NCBI GenBank assembly: GCA_965227455.1
Contig: OZ245752.1
Coordinates: 4,898,001-4,962,000 of the forward strand
DNA length: 64,000 nucleotides
Direction: 5' to 3'
Source of the DNA: JABDIP01 sp965227455
GTDB lineage: Bacteria; Pseudomonadota; Alphaproteobacteria; DSM-16000; Inquilinaceae
Shown: one piece after another, positions 53,580 through 64,000 of the stretch
Numbering within the stretch: the first letter of the stretch is position 1
Layout of the letters: each line of letters begins with the position of its first letter
Program-made: the position numbers and the translations under genes
Notes under the pieces: generated by a model
What the model saw: the letters and a program-made list of their open reading frames with translations, nothing else
The model's database searches: none
Told to the model about the DNA's origin: nothing

Positions 53580-53822
53580 CTATTTTTGCATCGATTGCTG
53601 GAACATCCGCTCGGCGCGCTCTGCGGCGGCCTGGGCGGCTTCCGCCGCTGCCTGGGCGGCAGCCGCCGATCGGGCCGACCGTTCCGCCGCGGCCTGGGCG
53701 GCCGATGCGCTGTCGGAAGCGGACATGCTGCCCTCTTCCATACCGGTTTCGCAGCCCGCAACGCCGATGGACATCACCCCAGCCACCACCAGCATGCCAA
53801 TTTTCCGATTGATGCCTTGCAT
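53580..53822 (-). CDS. Small Ala-rich coiled-coil lipoprotein (Lpp-like)
   Basis: 80 residues. The lipobox is GVAGC (about Cys24). The mature part is an Ala-rich helix (AAQAAAERSARSAAAAQAAA in part) of about 50 residues with Glu/Arg at regular spacing, ending MFQQSMQK. The C-terminal Lys recalls Braun lipoprotein, which is joined to peptidoglycan through it by L,D-transpeptidases like the one next door. That link is inference. gaggga lies before ATG 53822. Confidence 0.75.
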   Translation of the reverse strand: MQGINRKIGMLVVAGVMSIGVAGCETGMEEGSMSASDSASAAQAAAERSARSAAAAQAAAEAAQAAAERAERMFQQSMQK

Positions 53823-53980
53823 TTCATTCCCTCGCAATTTTTGGACACGCGGCCCATTAACCATTAACAGATCGAATCGGCCCGGCACACGGCAAATACG
53901 TCGCGACGCTGTAATATTCCGGGGATATCCGGTGGATCCGGTGCTTGCGGGCCATGCCGCAAGGGAAATGCGCCCGATTT

Positions 53981-54484
53981 TCAGTGATCCTCGAACCGGC
54001 CGGTAGCCGCAAGCGCGGTGGGCACGACGAGCCGGATCGGCGAGGCCAGGATCATGTCGACCGTCTCACCGGTCTTCGACAATGGCAGGCACAGACGCTT
54101 GTATTCGTAGCGGTGGAGTTCGATTTCACCGACGATGTGATGAAACACCGGTGCCCGCGCATCGGCGCAGGACTGGTAGTGGCGGGTCGTCATCGACGCG
54201 AACGCGGTGTCCTGATAGTCCGAAGCCGATTTTCCGGTCATGTCGGTCAGGTCGGGATTGGTCACCCGGCTGCCATAGATTCTGTAGCGAAAGGAATTGG
54301 GGCCCAGCACATCGATCAGATGAAGCTGGCCCATATGCTCCTTGAGCTCCAATGGATCGATATCCGAGCGACCCGGCATAATCCGGTCGCCCTTCTTGCC
54401 AGTCCAGTAGTCCAACAACCGGACGAGGCGGTCATCGTCCAATGCCTCGATCGGCAACTGCCTATCGCTGATCAGGCCAAACAT
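53981..54484 (-). CDS. PAS-domain protein (PAS_5-like)
   Basis: 167 residues forming a single PAS-like domain: VRLLDYWTGKKGDRIMPGRS, DIDPLELKEHMGQLHLIDVL, FRYRIYGSRVTNPDLTDMTG and YKRLCLPLSKTGETVDMIL. Stand-alone proteins of this kind are numerous in Rhodospirillales and have no known output domain. Ligand and role are unknown. It is a single gene facing away from clpB. Confidence 0.82.
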   Translation of the reverse strand: MFGLISDRQLPIEALDDDRLVRLLDYWTGKKGDRIMPGRSDIDPLELKEHMGQLHLIDVLGPNSFRYRIYGSRVTNPDLTDMTGKSASDYQDTAFASMTTRHYQSCADARAPVFHHIVGEIELHRYEYKRLCLPLSKTGETVDMILASPIRLVVPTALAATGRFEDH

Positions 54485-54848
54485 TTTTATGGCGAATCAC
54501 CTTCCACTAATAAAACCAATATTATCATATGATCCGGCTTCACTGCATTAACAATCATTGCTATCCGCGACTTAACAGAATTAATCGAATCGTTCCAAAC
54601 TTGTTGCACAAAAGCGAAAGAAATTCCCGAAATGCGACATATAGATGTTGCTTTTGGGGCCAGGCCGGCAAGGGCAGGCCGGAATCTCACGCCTTGAGAC
54701 GCCGGACGGCGAGCCCACATATGAAATGGTCCCGGAATCGCGCAGAGGCGGATGACGGAGACGAGGTCCTCCATGGATCGCACATGACGTGGGTCAAGGC
54801 GGAATCGGGCTTCCAAGAAGACGATTCTCCCGGAAATTGGAGAGTGTG
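54485..54848. other. Divergent region upstream of clpB
   Basis: 364 bases between the PAS gene and clpB. The left part (54500-54640) is AT-rich. A heat-shock-type promoter candidate lies at 54693-54722. No gene is supported, although a short open frame from 54721 runs into clpB's leader. Confidence 0.5.
54693..54722 (+). promoter_or_regulatory. Possible RpoH (sigma32) promoter of clpB
   Basis: cttgaga and cccacatat, 15 bases apart after the first six, resemble the heat-shock promoter pattern CTTGAA / CCCATNT. It lies about 125 bases before the clpB start, which is known as a heat-shock gene in most bacteria. Confidence 0.4.
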
Positions 54849-57440
<2,592 letters not shown>

Positions 57441-57510
57441 GGCCTTCGGTTCCTCGCTGGGTGAGGGGGAAGGTTCTGCGCATATCGCAAAGATTCAAGG
57501 CATAAGCAAA

Positions 57511-57536
57511 AGGGCGCGGTGTTTGGCACCGCGCCC
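57511..57536 (-). terminator. Intrinsic terminator
   Basis: agggcgcggtg and caccgcgccct are 11-bp arms with a 4-5 base loop. On the minus strand the stem is followed by ttttgctt, so it best ends transcription of the gene at 57618; it may also serve clpB. Confidence 0.7.
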
Positions 57537-57617
57537 TCTCTCTGCGACCTGCAGTGACTGGCCCCCGCGGCCGGTCCCTGCGTCGGATGACCCCTACCTG
57601 GGTCCCGATTCCTTACC

Positions 57618-58088
57618 CTACGGCGCCACGATATCCGGGCCGTTGGCGACCTTGGCCGCCAGTTCGGCGAACAGGTCTTCCGCTTCGCCGATGAACCCGG
57701 AATGCCGGTGCACCGCGGAGATATCGACCCGGCCGCGGCCGTCGAAGGCCGGCACGCCCATGGCGTCGCGGATCGTCCGCAGGACGCGGGCGGTCATCGC
57801 CGCCTGGTCCTCGTTGTAGCGCACGAACAGCAGCGCAAAGCTGCCATCGGCCAGCGGTTCGATCATCGCTTCCAGGTCGAACAGCCGGCGCAGCAGGAAG
57901 CCCATGGCTTCCGCGCCATCGCCCTGGACCCGCACATGGAACAGCGAGATCCGCGAATTGGTGATCCGAAGAAGGGCGAGCGGGCGTTCGAACAGATGCA
58001 AGGGGGCCAGGACCGCGTCAGCGGTCGGAAGGTCGGCACTGACAGTCGCATCCACCTTTGCCCGGTCGATTGCTGCAGCTTCCGGCAT
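57618..58088 (-). CDS. Conserved-looking protein of unknown function
   Basis: 156 residues, no signal or membrane helix. Residues 28-125 (LAPLHLFERPLALLRITNSR, FHVRVQGDGAEAMGFLLRRL, SFALLFVRYNEDQAAMTARV) alternate strands and helices much like a GGDEF/nucleotide-cyclase fold, but no GGDEF motif is present. It might be a degenerate cyclase-like domain; that is weak. It is convergent with clpB. The 337 bases upstream are AT-rich. Confidence 0.6.
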   Translation of the reverse strand: MPEAAAIDRAKVDATVSADLPTADAVLAPLHLFERPLALLRITNSRISLFHVRVQGDGAEAMGFLLRRLFDLEAMIEPLADGSFALLFVRYNEDQAAMTARVLRTIRDAMGVPAFDGRGRVDISAVHRHSGFIGEAEDLFAELAAKVANGPDIVAP

Positions 58089-58425
58089 AACTCCTCTTCC
58101 TTTCTCGGCCCCCGAGCCAAATTTCCAGCTTTACTGTACGCCAACCACCCGGTCTATAGTTGTGTAAAAGTTGTGACACCAAGACTTCAAATAAAGTGTA
58201 CAACTAATGAAATAGTTAACTGATGATTAAATTCGAATGGTCAATGACTTGTTAAGTCGAAACTTGTTGGCCGCAAACGCGATCCAAAACATTCAACAAA
58301 TTCAATGCGAAGCGTAGGGCGTCCGGGGGCTGTGACAATGCCGGGTGGCAATGTCGTGGCGATATCACAGATCGCGGCCCCATCTGCGCCGCCCCAGGGG
58401 GCGCCGCGGACCCTTGCAGATTGGG
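58089..58425. other. AT-rich intergenic region
   Basis: 337 bases between the unknown gene's start and the ychF end. The stretch around 58150-58260 is strikingly AT-rich for this genome and probably carries the promoter of the gene at 57618. No gene is supported. Confidence 0.5.
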
Positions 58426-59523
58426 TCAGACGTTGAAGCGGAAGTGCAGGACGTCGCCGTCCTTGACCACGTAGTCCTTGCCTTCCTGGCGCATCTTTCC
58501 GGCGTCTTTTGCGGCCTGTTCGCCGCCGAGGTCGACAAAGGACTGGTAGTCGATGGTTTCGGCCCGGATGAAGCCGCGCTGGAAGTCGGAATGGATCACG
58601 CCGGCGGCTTCCGGCGCGCTGGCGCCGGTGCGCACGGTCCAGGCCCGGGCCTCCTTCGGGCCCACGGTGAAGAAGGTCAGAAGCCCCAGCAGCCCGTATC
58701 CGGCCCGGATCACCTTGTTGAGGCCCGGCTCCTCCAGGCCCAGGGAGGCGAGGAACTCGGCCTTGTCCTCAGGGTCCGGCAGCTGCGCCAGCTCCGCCTC
58801 GATGGCGGCGGAGATCACCACCGAGTCGGCATCCTGTCCGGCCGCCATCTGCGCCACGCGTTCGGAGTGGACATTGCCGGTGCCGGCCTCGTCTTCGGAG
58901 ACGTTGCAGACGAACAGCACCGGCTTGGCAGTCAGCAGCTGCAGCGACTGGAAGACCGCCAGATCGTCGCCGCTCGGGGCGGCGGTGCGGGCCGGACGGC
59001 CGTCCTGCAGCGCCGGCAGCACCGCCTCCATCACCGCAAGCTGCGCCTTGGCCTCCTTGTCGCCGCCGCGCGCCTTCTTGACGGCCGCCTGGATGCGCCG
59101 CTCGACGCTCTCCATATCGGCCAGCACCAACTCGGTCTCGACGGTCTCCGCGTCGCGGACCGGGTCGACCGAGCCCTCGACATGGGTCACCTCGCCCTCG
59201 AAGCAGCGCAGCACATGAAGGATCGCATCGACTTCGCGGACATGGCCCAGGAACTGGTTGCCCAGCCCCTCGCCGCGGGACGCGCCGCGCACCAGCCCGG
59301 CGATGTCGACGAATTCCAGCTGGGTCGGGATGGTCTTGGCCGATTGGCCGATCTCCGCCAGCCGGTCCAGGCGCGGATCCGGCACGCCGACCCGGCCGAC
59401 ATTCGGCTCGATGGTGCAGAACGGGTAGTTCGCCGCCTCCGCCGCCTGGGTCGAGGTCAGGGCGTTGAACAGGGTCGACTTGCCGACATTGGGCAGGCCG
59501 ACGATGCCGCATTTGAATCCCAC
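58426..59523 (-). CDS. ychF: Ribosome-binding ATPase YchF
   Basis: 365 residues. An Obg-family P-loop protein that prefers ATP. It has GLPNVGKSTLFNALT (G1), DIAGLVRGASRGEGLGNQFL (G3 region) and the C-terminal TGS domain (VRTGASAPEAAGVIHSDF, EGKDYVVKDGDVLHFRFNV in part). It is encoded 34 bases after pth in the usual rplY-pth-ychF order. Confidence 0.96.
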   Translation of the reverse strand: MGFKCGIVGLPNVGKSTLFNALTSTQAAEAANYPFCTIEPNVGRVGVPDPRLDRLAEIGQSAKTIPTQLEFVDIAGLVRGASRGEGLGNQFLGHVREVDAILHVLRCFEGEVTHVEGSVDPVRDAETVETELVLADMESVERRIQAAVKKARGGDKEAKAQLAVMEAVLPALQDGRPARTAAPSGDDLAVFQSLQLLTAKPVLFVCNVSEDEAGTGNVHSERVAQMAAGQDADSVVISAAIEAELAQLPDPEDKAEFLASLGLEEPGLNKVIRAGYGLLGLLTFFTVGPKEARAWTVRTGASAPEAAGVIHSDFQRGFIRAETIDYQSFVDLGGEQAAKDAGKMRQEGKDYVVKDGDVLHFRFNV

Positions 59524-59557
59524 GGGTCGGACTCCTGATTGACGGTATCCGGGCGCG

Positions 59558-60136
59558 TCAGTCCTTGGGCGGTGTGGTGAGCATGGCGACCCGGGTCATG
59601 AATTTCTCCGGCTCGCCCTCGGCCATCAGCGGAAAGGCGTCGGCCACCGCCTCCAGCAGCGGGTCGAGCCAGTCCTCGTCGGATTTGGCGAAATCGTGCA
59701 GGACATAGCCATGCACCCGGTCCTTATGGCCGGGATGGCCGATGCCCAGGCGGACCCGCCAATACTCCGGACCGATATGCCGGTCGATGGAGCGGATGCC
59801 GTTATGGCCGCCGGAGCCGCCGCCGCGCTTGACCCGGCATTTGCCCGGCGCCAGGTCCAACTCGTCATAGATCACGACGACCTGCTCCGGGGTCAGCTTG
59901 AAATAGCGCATCGCCTCGCCGACCGCTTGGCCGGAGCGGTTCATGTAGGTCATCGGCTTCAGGACCAGGGCCTTGTCGCCGGCCAGCCGGCCTTCCGCCA
60001 GCCGGCCCTGGAAGCGGGCGCGGAACGGCGAAAAGCCATGGCGGTGGACAATGTCGTCCACCGCCATGAAGCCGATATTGTGCCGGTGATAGGCGTGTTC
60101 CGGGCCGGGATTGCCCAGGCCCACGACGAGCAGCAT
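59558..60136 (-). CDS. pth: Peptidyl-tRNA hydrolase
   Basis: 192 residues. It frees tRNA from dropped-off peptidyl-tRNA. It has VGLGNPGPEHAYHRHNIGFM with the catalytic His, KPMTYMNRSGQAV, VIYDELDLAPGKCRVKRGGG and GHNGIRSIDRHIG. It starts 24 bases after rplY. Confidence 0.96.
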   Translation of the reverse strand: MLLVVGLGNPGPEHAYHRHNIGFMAVDDIVHRHGFSPFRARFQGRLAEGRLAGDKALVLKPMTYMNRSGQAVGEAMRYFKLTPEQVVVIYDELDLAPGKCRVKRGGGSGGHNGIRSIDRHIGPEYWRVRLGIGHPGHKDRVHGYVLHDFAKSDEDWLDPLLEAVADAFPLMAEGEPEKFMTRVAMLTTPPKD

Positions 60137-60160
60137 GGCTGATCCGTGCGGGTGCGACGA

Positions 60161-60838
60161 CTACTCCTCGCTGTCCCCGCTCTCCTCGCCTTCGCCCTCT
60201 TCGCCCTCTTCGCCCTCGAACTCCTCGCCCTCTTCGCCTTCCTCGGCTTCCTCTTCCGCCTCGGCCTTGATCGCCGACGGGGCGGCGATGGTGGCGACGG
60301 TGAAGTCGCGGTCGGTGATGGCGGGGGTGACCCCCTCGGGCAGGTCGAACGCGCTGATGTGAATACTGTCGCCCAGCTCCACGCCGGTCAGGTCGCAGAC
60401 CAGCTTCTCGGGGATGCTGTCGGCGCGGCAGACCACCTCGATGGTGTAGCGCACGACGTTGAGCACGCCGCCGACCTTCAGGCCCGGCGCCTCTTCCTCG
60501 TTGATGAACTGGACCGGCACTTCCACGGTGATCGTGGTCCGCGCGCTGACGCGCAGGAAGTCCACATGGATCACCTGGTCGGTGACCGGGTCGTATTGGA
60601 CGTCACGGGCAAGTGCCCGATGGTTGGCGTCGCCGACCTTGATGTCGTAGAGGAAGGTGGCGTAGCCGGGGTCGCGCATCAGCAGCTTCAGGCGCAATGC
60701 GTCGATGGCGATGGGGACCGGCGGCTGCTTGTCGCCGTAAATAACGCTGGGGATCAATCCGGCCTTCCGCGCCGCCCGTGCTGCCCCCTTACCGGCCCGG
60801 TCGCGCGCTTCGGCCTCGATCACGATTGTGTCGGCCAT
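60161..60838 (-). CDS. rplY: Ribosomal protein bL25 (long Ctc/TL5 form)
   Basis: 225 residues. The N-terminal 5S-rRNA-binding part (RAARKAGLIPSVIYGDKQPP) and the C-terminal TL5 domain (VHVDF-like HVDFLRVSARTTITVEVPVQ) are followed by a Glu/Gly-rich acidic tail of about 35 residues. ATG 60838 has tggag upstream. A terminator-like hairpin stands directly in front of this site (60857-60892). Confidence 0.95.
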   Translation of the reverse strand: MADTIVIEAEARDRAGKGAARAARKAGLIPSVIYGDKQPPVPIAIDALRLKLLMRDPGYATFLYDIKVGDANHRALARDVQYDPVTDQVIHVDFLRVSARTTITVEVPVQFINEEEAPGLKVGGVLNVVRYTIEVVCRADSIPEKLVCDLTGVELGDSIHISAFDLPEGVTPAITDRDFTVATIAAPSAIKAEAEEEAEEGEEGEEFEGEEGEEGEGEESGDSEE

Positions 60839-60856
60839 GTCGTGTCTCCAAGTCAC

Positions 60857-60892
60857 AAAAATCCGGCGCCGACCTCCAGGGGTGTCGGCGCC
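60857..60892 (-). terminator. Terminator-like hairpin in the rplY leader
   Basis: On the minus strand ggcgccgac and gtcggcgcc form a 9-bp perfect stem followed by gga and five T, ending 18 bases before the rplY ATG. It may be the old prs terminator or an attenuator controlling rplY. Confidence 0.6.
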
Positions 60893-61045
60893 AACAAACC
60901 GTTCTCAGCGATGCCTAGTACGGAAGTGCGGTGATGTAGCAGCGTGCTGTCGGTTTGTCCAATGCCGGGTGGGCTCACGGAACGATTTTCCCATGCCGCG
61001 CCATGCTAGAAGCAGGGGACCAGTTTCATTGGGGGGCGCGGGCAG

Positions 61046-61489
61046 ATGACAGGCGTGACAATCCGGCGGGCGGCAATCGAGGATGCTGACGGTCTCGGGC
61101 AATGCCTGGACGCGGCCTACGCGCAATCCGCCGCCCGCATCGCGGACCTGCCGTCGATGTCGGAAGGGTGCGCCGAGGAGATCGCCGCCAATCTGGTCTG
61201 GGTGGCCGAGACCGGCGGCAGAATCGTCGGCGCCCTGGTGCTGGCGCCGCGCGACGGCTTCATGCTGCTGGCCAATGTGGCGGTGCATCCGGACGGGCGG
61301 GGCACCGGCCTTGGCCGCCGCTTGCTGACGCTGGCCGAATCCGAAGCGGCGGAGCGGGGCTATTCCGAGATGCACCTCAATACCCATGCGGGCATGCCGG
61401 AGACAATCGGTCTCTACGCGCGCAATGGCTGGGTGGAAACCGGCGGCAGCGGCAATACGGTGAGCATGAGGAAGCTGCTGCCCGGCTGA
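61046..61489 (+). CDS. GNAT-family N-acetyltransferase
   Basis: 147 residues. The acetyl-CoA motif is VHPDGRGTGLGRRLLTLAES, with ANVAVHP before it and LYARNGWVETGG at the end, typical of GNAT enzymes. The substrate is unknown. GC content matches the neighbouring core genes. It is divergent from rplY. Confidence 0.88.
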   Translation: MTGVTIRRAAIEDADGLGQCLDAAYAQSAARIADLPSMSEGCAEEIAANLVWVAETGGRIVGALVLAPRDGFMLLANVAVHPDGRGTGLGRRLLTLAESEAAERGYSEMHLNTHAGMPETIGLYARNGWVETGGSGNTVSMRKLLPG

Positions 61490-61736
61490 CCGAATGCGGC
61501 CCGGCCGTTCCCAGGACGTGGACTGATAATCACGTGGCCATAGCCGTATGGCCGCGAGCTTGACGAAGGCGAGAAAGTTGGCGGCATGTCAAACTTCAAG
61601 GACCGCTTTGCCCTTGGACGCTGTGGCTCGACCTTTGGGTCGACCGGCCGCTATGAGCCCACTTTGACCAATGCCGCGCAGTGAACGGATGGCGGCAATA
61701 CGAGTGACATGCCACTCAACCACTTACACCGACGAC
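61490..61736. other. Junction region between core genes and lower-GC island
   Basis: 247 bases with no supported gene. GC content drops along it. It contains small inverted pieces such as tcgacctttgggtcga (61628-61643) and may hold remnants of an insertion. Confidence 0.4.
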
Positions 61737-62621
61737 TCATCCCGCCTGGGGTTCCTTTGCGCCGTTCTCCCGCGTCGCCAGATACGCACCGCCAACCACA
61801 AGAGTTGCTCCAACGACTGTGAATGCGAGAATGGGTTCATCCCACAAGACGAAGGCAATAATTGAGGCAAACACGAGCGACATGTAAATCCACGTGTTCA
61901 CCTTGTCACCCGGCGCGATTGAAAAGCCCTTCGCGTAGAAGAACTGCCCGACAATCGTGAACAACGCGATGAAAAACACCTGGATCATCTGTCCTACTGT
62001 CGGCCATTGCCACACCCAGGGAAGTGACAGAGTGGACAGCAGAAGCGCAAAGAGTGCGAAGTAGAACATCTGCCTATCCGCGGGCTCCGTTGTCCCCAGT
62101 GACCAGATCACAAGCGCTGCCGCCGCGCCTCCCAATGCCGCAAGCAAGGCAGAAACCTCACCGACGGATACGCCGAAGCGGTCAGGGCGCACAATCAGCA
62201 CCACGCCAATGAAGCTGATCAGAACGCCGAGCCATACATACCGATCTGACAATCTGCGGAAGATGAGCAGGGCCAAAATCGGCACGAAGAGCGGACCCAT
62301 GGATTGCAGAATGACAGCGTTGGCGAAGGGGATGTGCACCACCGCAAAGAAGTAGGTCACGATGGCACCATAGGTGAAGACGGATCTCAGAAAGTGCTTC
62401 CCCAGCTTGCCGGTGCGAAGACCGCCGACCGGCGGTCGAACCATGACCCATAAGCACATCAGGATGAACATCCAGACATTGGTCCAGAACACGAGGATCA
62501 GGACATTCAGATCGCTGGATGCGTACCTTGCGACTGCAGGCGCGACAGCAAAAAGAAACGCTGCGGCAATGACATATACGGCCCCTCGCCAGATCTGATT
62601 ACCTGTTGCAGGCGCCGGCAT
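61737..62621 (-). CDS. EamA/DMT-family transporter
   Basis: 294 residues with ten hydrophobic helices in two EamA repeats (IWRGAVYVIAAAFLFAVAPA and VSALLAALGGAAAALVIWSL begin them). Such proteins export amino acids, nucleobases or other small metabolites. Codon and base use is clearly less GC-rich than the neighbours: the row 61801-61860 has 29 G/C of 60. It is divergent from a WYL regulator and probably controlled by it through the repeat at 62665-62710. Confidence 0.9.
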   Translation of the reverse strand: MPAPATGNQIWRGAVYVIAAAFLFAVAPAVARYASSDLNVLILVFWTNVWMFILMCLWVMVRPPVGGLRTGKLGKHFLRSVFTYGAIVTYFFAVVHIPFANAVILQSMGPLFVPILALLIFRRLSDRYVWLGVLISFIGVVLIVRPDRFGVSVGEVSALLAALGGAAAALVIWSLGTTEPADRQMFYFALFALLLSTLSLPWVWQWPTVGQMIQVFFIALFTIVGQFFYAKGFSIAPGDKVNTWIYMSLVFASIIAFVLWDEPILAFTVVGATLVVGGAYLATRENGAKEPQAG

Positions 62622-62664
62622 CGGCCACCACCCCCTTGCTGCAAGACCATCAACTTGGGCTTTG

Positions 62665-62710
62665 ATACCAGAGCACTACTGCCATCTGCGTGGCAGTAGT
62701 GCTCTGGTAT
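62665..62710. promoter_or_regulatory. Perfect inverted repeat, likely operator of the WYL regulator
   Basis: ataccagagcactactgcca (62665-62684) and its exact complement (62691-62710) flank six bases. It lies between the divergent EamA and WYL genes, 26 bases before the regulator start. Confidence 0.65.
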
Positions 62711-62735
62711 TCGTGTGAGATCAGGAGGCGAAACG

Positions 62736-63419
62736 ATGTCCAGATCAGTGCGACTTTTCGAGGTCATTCAGTTGCTGAGATCGGCGAACGAACCGCTCTT
62801 GGCCCGTGACTTGGCCAGCGCGTTGGAGGTATCGATAAGGACGGTTTACCGAGACATCGCCGCGCTTCAGGCGATGCAGACTCCGATCTTGGGTGAGCCC
62901 GGCGTCGGCTACGTCATGCGAAAGGGCTACGACCTCCCGCCGATCAATTTCGATGTTGAAGAAGCGGAGGCGATTTCGGTCGGCCTCGGCATGATTGCCC
63001 GCACGGGCGATGCCGGACTTTGGCGGGCAGCCAAACGTGCCGCGCGCAAGCTGAATGAAACTGCACCCGGTACACGCCGACTTGTCACGTCGTCCTGGTC
63101 AATGGGGTCAACACCGAATGTCGAGCTATCGGAACTCCGCAAAGCAATCCGCACCGAGAAGAAGGTCCGGATCATCTATCGCGATGCCGAAAGCCGCGAA
63201 ACGCAGCGTGTGATCTGGCCGCTCGTTCTGATCTACTATCTGGACGCTGCCATGGTCGCGGCCTGGTGTGAGTTGCGACGTGACATTCGGCATTTCAGGT
63301 TGGATCGCGTGATCAGCCACCGAATACTTGCTGACGGTTTTGAAGGGTGTGGAGATGCCCTGATCTCCGAATGGGAACAGAACCAGAAAGGGAAAACCGT
63401 TCCTACGGTTCACATGTGA
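62736..63419 (+). CDS. YafY-type HTH/WYL-domain regulator
   Basis: 227 residues from ATG 62736 behind aggagg. The N-terminal HTH_11 (about 1-60: RLFEVIQLLRSANEPLLARD, ALEVSIRTVYRDIAAL) and WYL domain (about 135-205: KVRIIYRDAESRETQRVIWP, AAWCELRRDIRHFRLDRV) are clear. WYL proteins sense ligands, often nucleic acids or small molecules. It likely controls the divergent exporter. Confidence 0.9.
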   Translation: MSRSVRLFEVIQLLRSANEPLLARDLASALEVSIRTVYRDIAALQAMQTPILGEPGVGYVMRKGYDLPPINFDVEEAEAISVGLGMIARTGDAGLWRAAKRAARKLNETAPGTRRLVTSSWSMGSTPNVELSELRKAIRTEKKVRIIYRDAESRETQRVIWPLVLIYYLDAAMVAAWCELRRDIRHFRLDRVISHRILADGFEGCGDALISEWEQNQKGKTVPTVHM

Positions 63420-63556
63420 TGCCGCAAGCGGACGTTCACTCAGTTGTTGTGAAACGCAGGTTTGTCCCGCATTGCTAGCCTATGCGGTTAATTGATCGCC
63501 TTCAGGAGTTCCGCCAAAAGCGGGCATCGACGTTCACTCACATATGATTACACGCC

Positions 63557-64000
63557 CTAGTCGAACAGGCTGGAGACCGAGCGCTCGTCGGAGATTCGGG
63601 AGATCGCCTCGGCCATCAGCTTGGCGATGGAGATCTGGCGGATGTTGTCGCTGACCCGGACCGCCTCGGTGGCCATGATGCTGTCGGTGGTGACCAGCGC
63701 ATCCAAGGGCGCCGCCGAGACCCGGGCGACCGCATCGCCGGACAGCACGCCGTGGGTGGTGTATGCGCTGACCGATTCCGCGCCGGCGTCCTTCAGGGCC
63801 CGGGCGGCGTTGCACAGGGTGCCGGCGCTGTCGACGATGTCGTCGATCAGGATGCATTTGCGGCCGTCGACCTCACCGATCACATGCATGACCTCGGAGA
63901 CGCCGGCCTGCTCGCGCCGCTTGTCGATGATTGCCAGCCCGGCATTCAGCCGCTTGGCGACCGCGCGGGCGCGCAGCACACCGCCGACATCGGGCGAGAC
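63557..64000 (-). CDS. prs: Ribose-phosphate pyrophosphokinase, C-terminal part (runs off the right edge)
   Basis: 147 residues are visible; the start lies beyond the window. It makes PRPP from ribose 5-phosphate. VSPDVGGVLRARAVAKRL, the PRPP loop CILIDDIVDSAGTLCNAA and SVSSLFD at the end identify it. In alphaproteobacteria prs normally lies directly before rplY; here about 2.7 kb separates them. Confidence 0.93.
   Translation of the reverse strand, partial: VSPDVGGVLRARAVAKRLNAGLAIIDKRREQAGVSEVMHVIGEVDGRKCILIDDIVDSAGTLCNAARALKDAGAESVSAYTTHGVLSGDAVARVSAAPLDALVTTDSIMATEAVRVSDNIRQISIAKLMAEAISRISDERSVSSLFD

Overview
The window is a GC-rich chromosomal segment of an alphaproteobacterium, most likely of the Rhodospirillales type. 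The evidence is gene content and order: argD-argF-hslO, ubiG divergent from lysC-ptsP, rodZ-ispG-prfA-prmC followed by a DUF4167 gene, and rplY-pth-ychF with prs nearby. No rRNA, CRISPR array, intact transposase or prophage was seen. One tRNA gene, tRNA-Gly(CCC), is present. Genes are dense and mostly housekeeping, and several families of palindromic repeats sit between them.

Layout. 1-3017: two paralogous single-pass membrane proteins with long Pro/Ala-rich stalks and a shared C-terminal domain, on either side of a small sigma-factor-like protein. I cannot match this set to a named system. 3167-3994: a membrane-anchored NlpC/P60-like protein whose expected catalytic Cys is Asn. 4135-5628: a divergent SDR/TetR pair with a shared operator-like inverted repeat. 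5717-12230: Glu/Leu-type dehydrogenase, argD-argF-hslO, a lipoprotein and argE. 12245-16359: trkH, folE, apaG and an OmpA-family lipoprotein. 16752-20385: a three-gene ABC importer of the YnjBCD type. 20535-25106: a membrane protein, tRNA-Gly, a cytochrome c/P460-like fusion, three TPM-domain genes in a row and two tandem small zinc-ribbon proteins.

25339-31529 is a copper-handling cluster, all on the minus strand: Met-rich EF-hand protein, 45-residue membrane peptide, cytochrome c, CueR, SHOCT membrane protein, Spy-like periplasmic protein, Crp/Fnr regulator and a CopA-type ATPase. A textbook CueR promoter (19-bp spacer with a central dyad) lies upstream of copA and a weaker one lies before the SHOCT-cueR-cytochrome operon, so the cluster appears to be controlled by the CueR it encodes.

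31668-43720 holds core metabolism and translation genes. 43877-53822 is an envelope and signalling region: a DUF547 protein, a soluble histidine kinase, two paralogous sigma54-type response regulators, an OmpA lipoprotein (paralogue of the one at 15523), MscS, two L,D-transpeptidases and an Lpp-like lipoprotein. 53981-60838 holds a PAS protein, clpB, an unknown protein, ychF, pth and rplY. 61046-63419 (GNAT, EamA exporter, WYL regulator) lies between rplY and the truncated prs at the right edge. The exporter/regulator part is visibly lower in GC and probably inserted into the usual prs-rplY-pth-ychF block.

The strongest leads for something undescribed are the sigma-like/stalk-protein set at 1-3017, the pseudo-enzyme at 3167, the tandem zinc-ribbon pair at 24607-25106, the small peptide inside the copper cluster, the palindrome that swallows the rodZ stop codon, and the terminator-like hairpin directly upstream of rplY.
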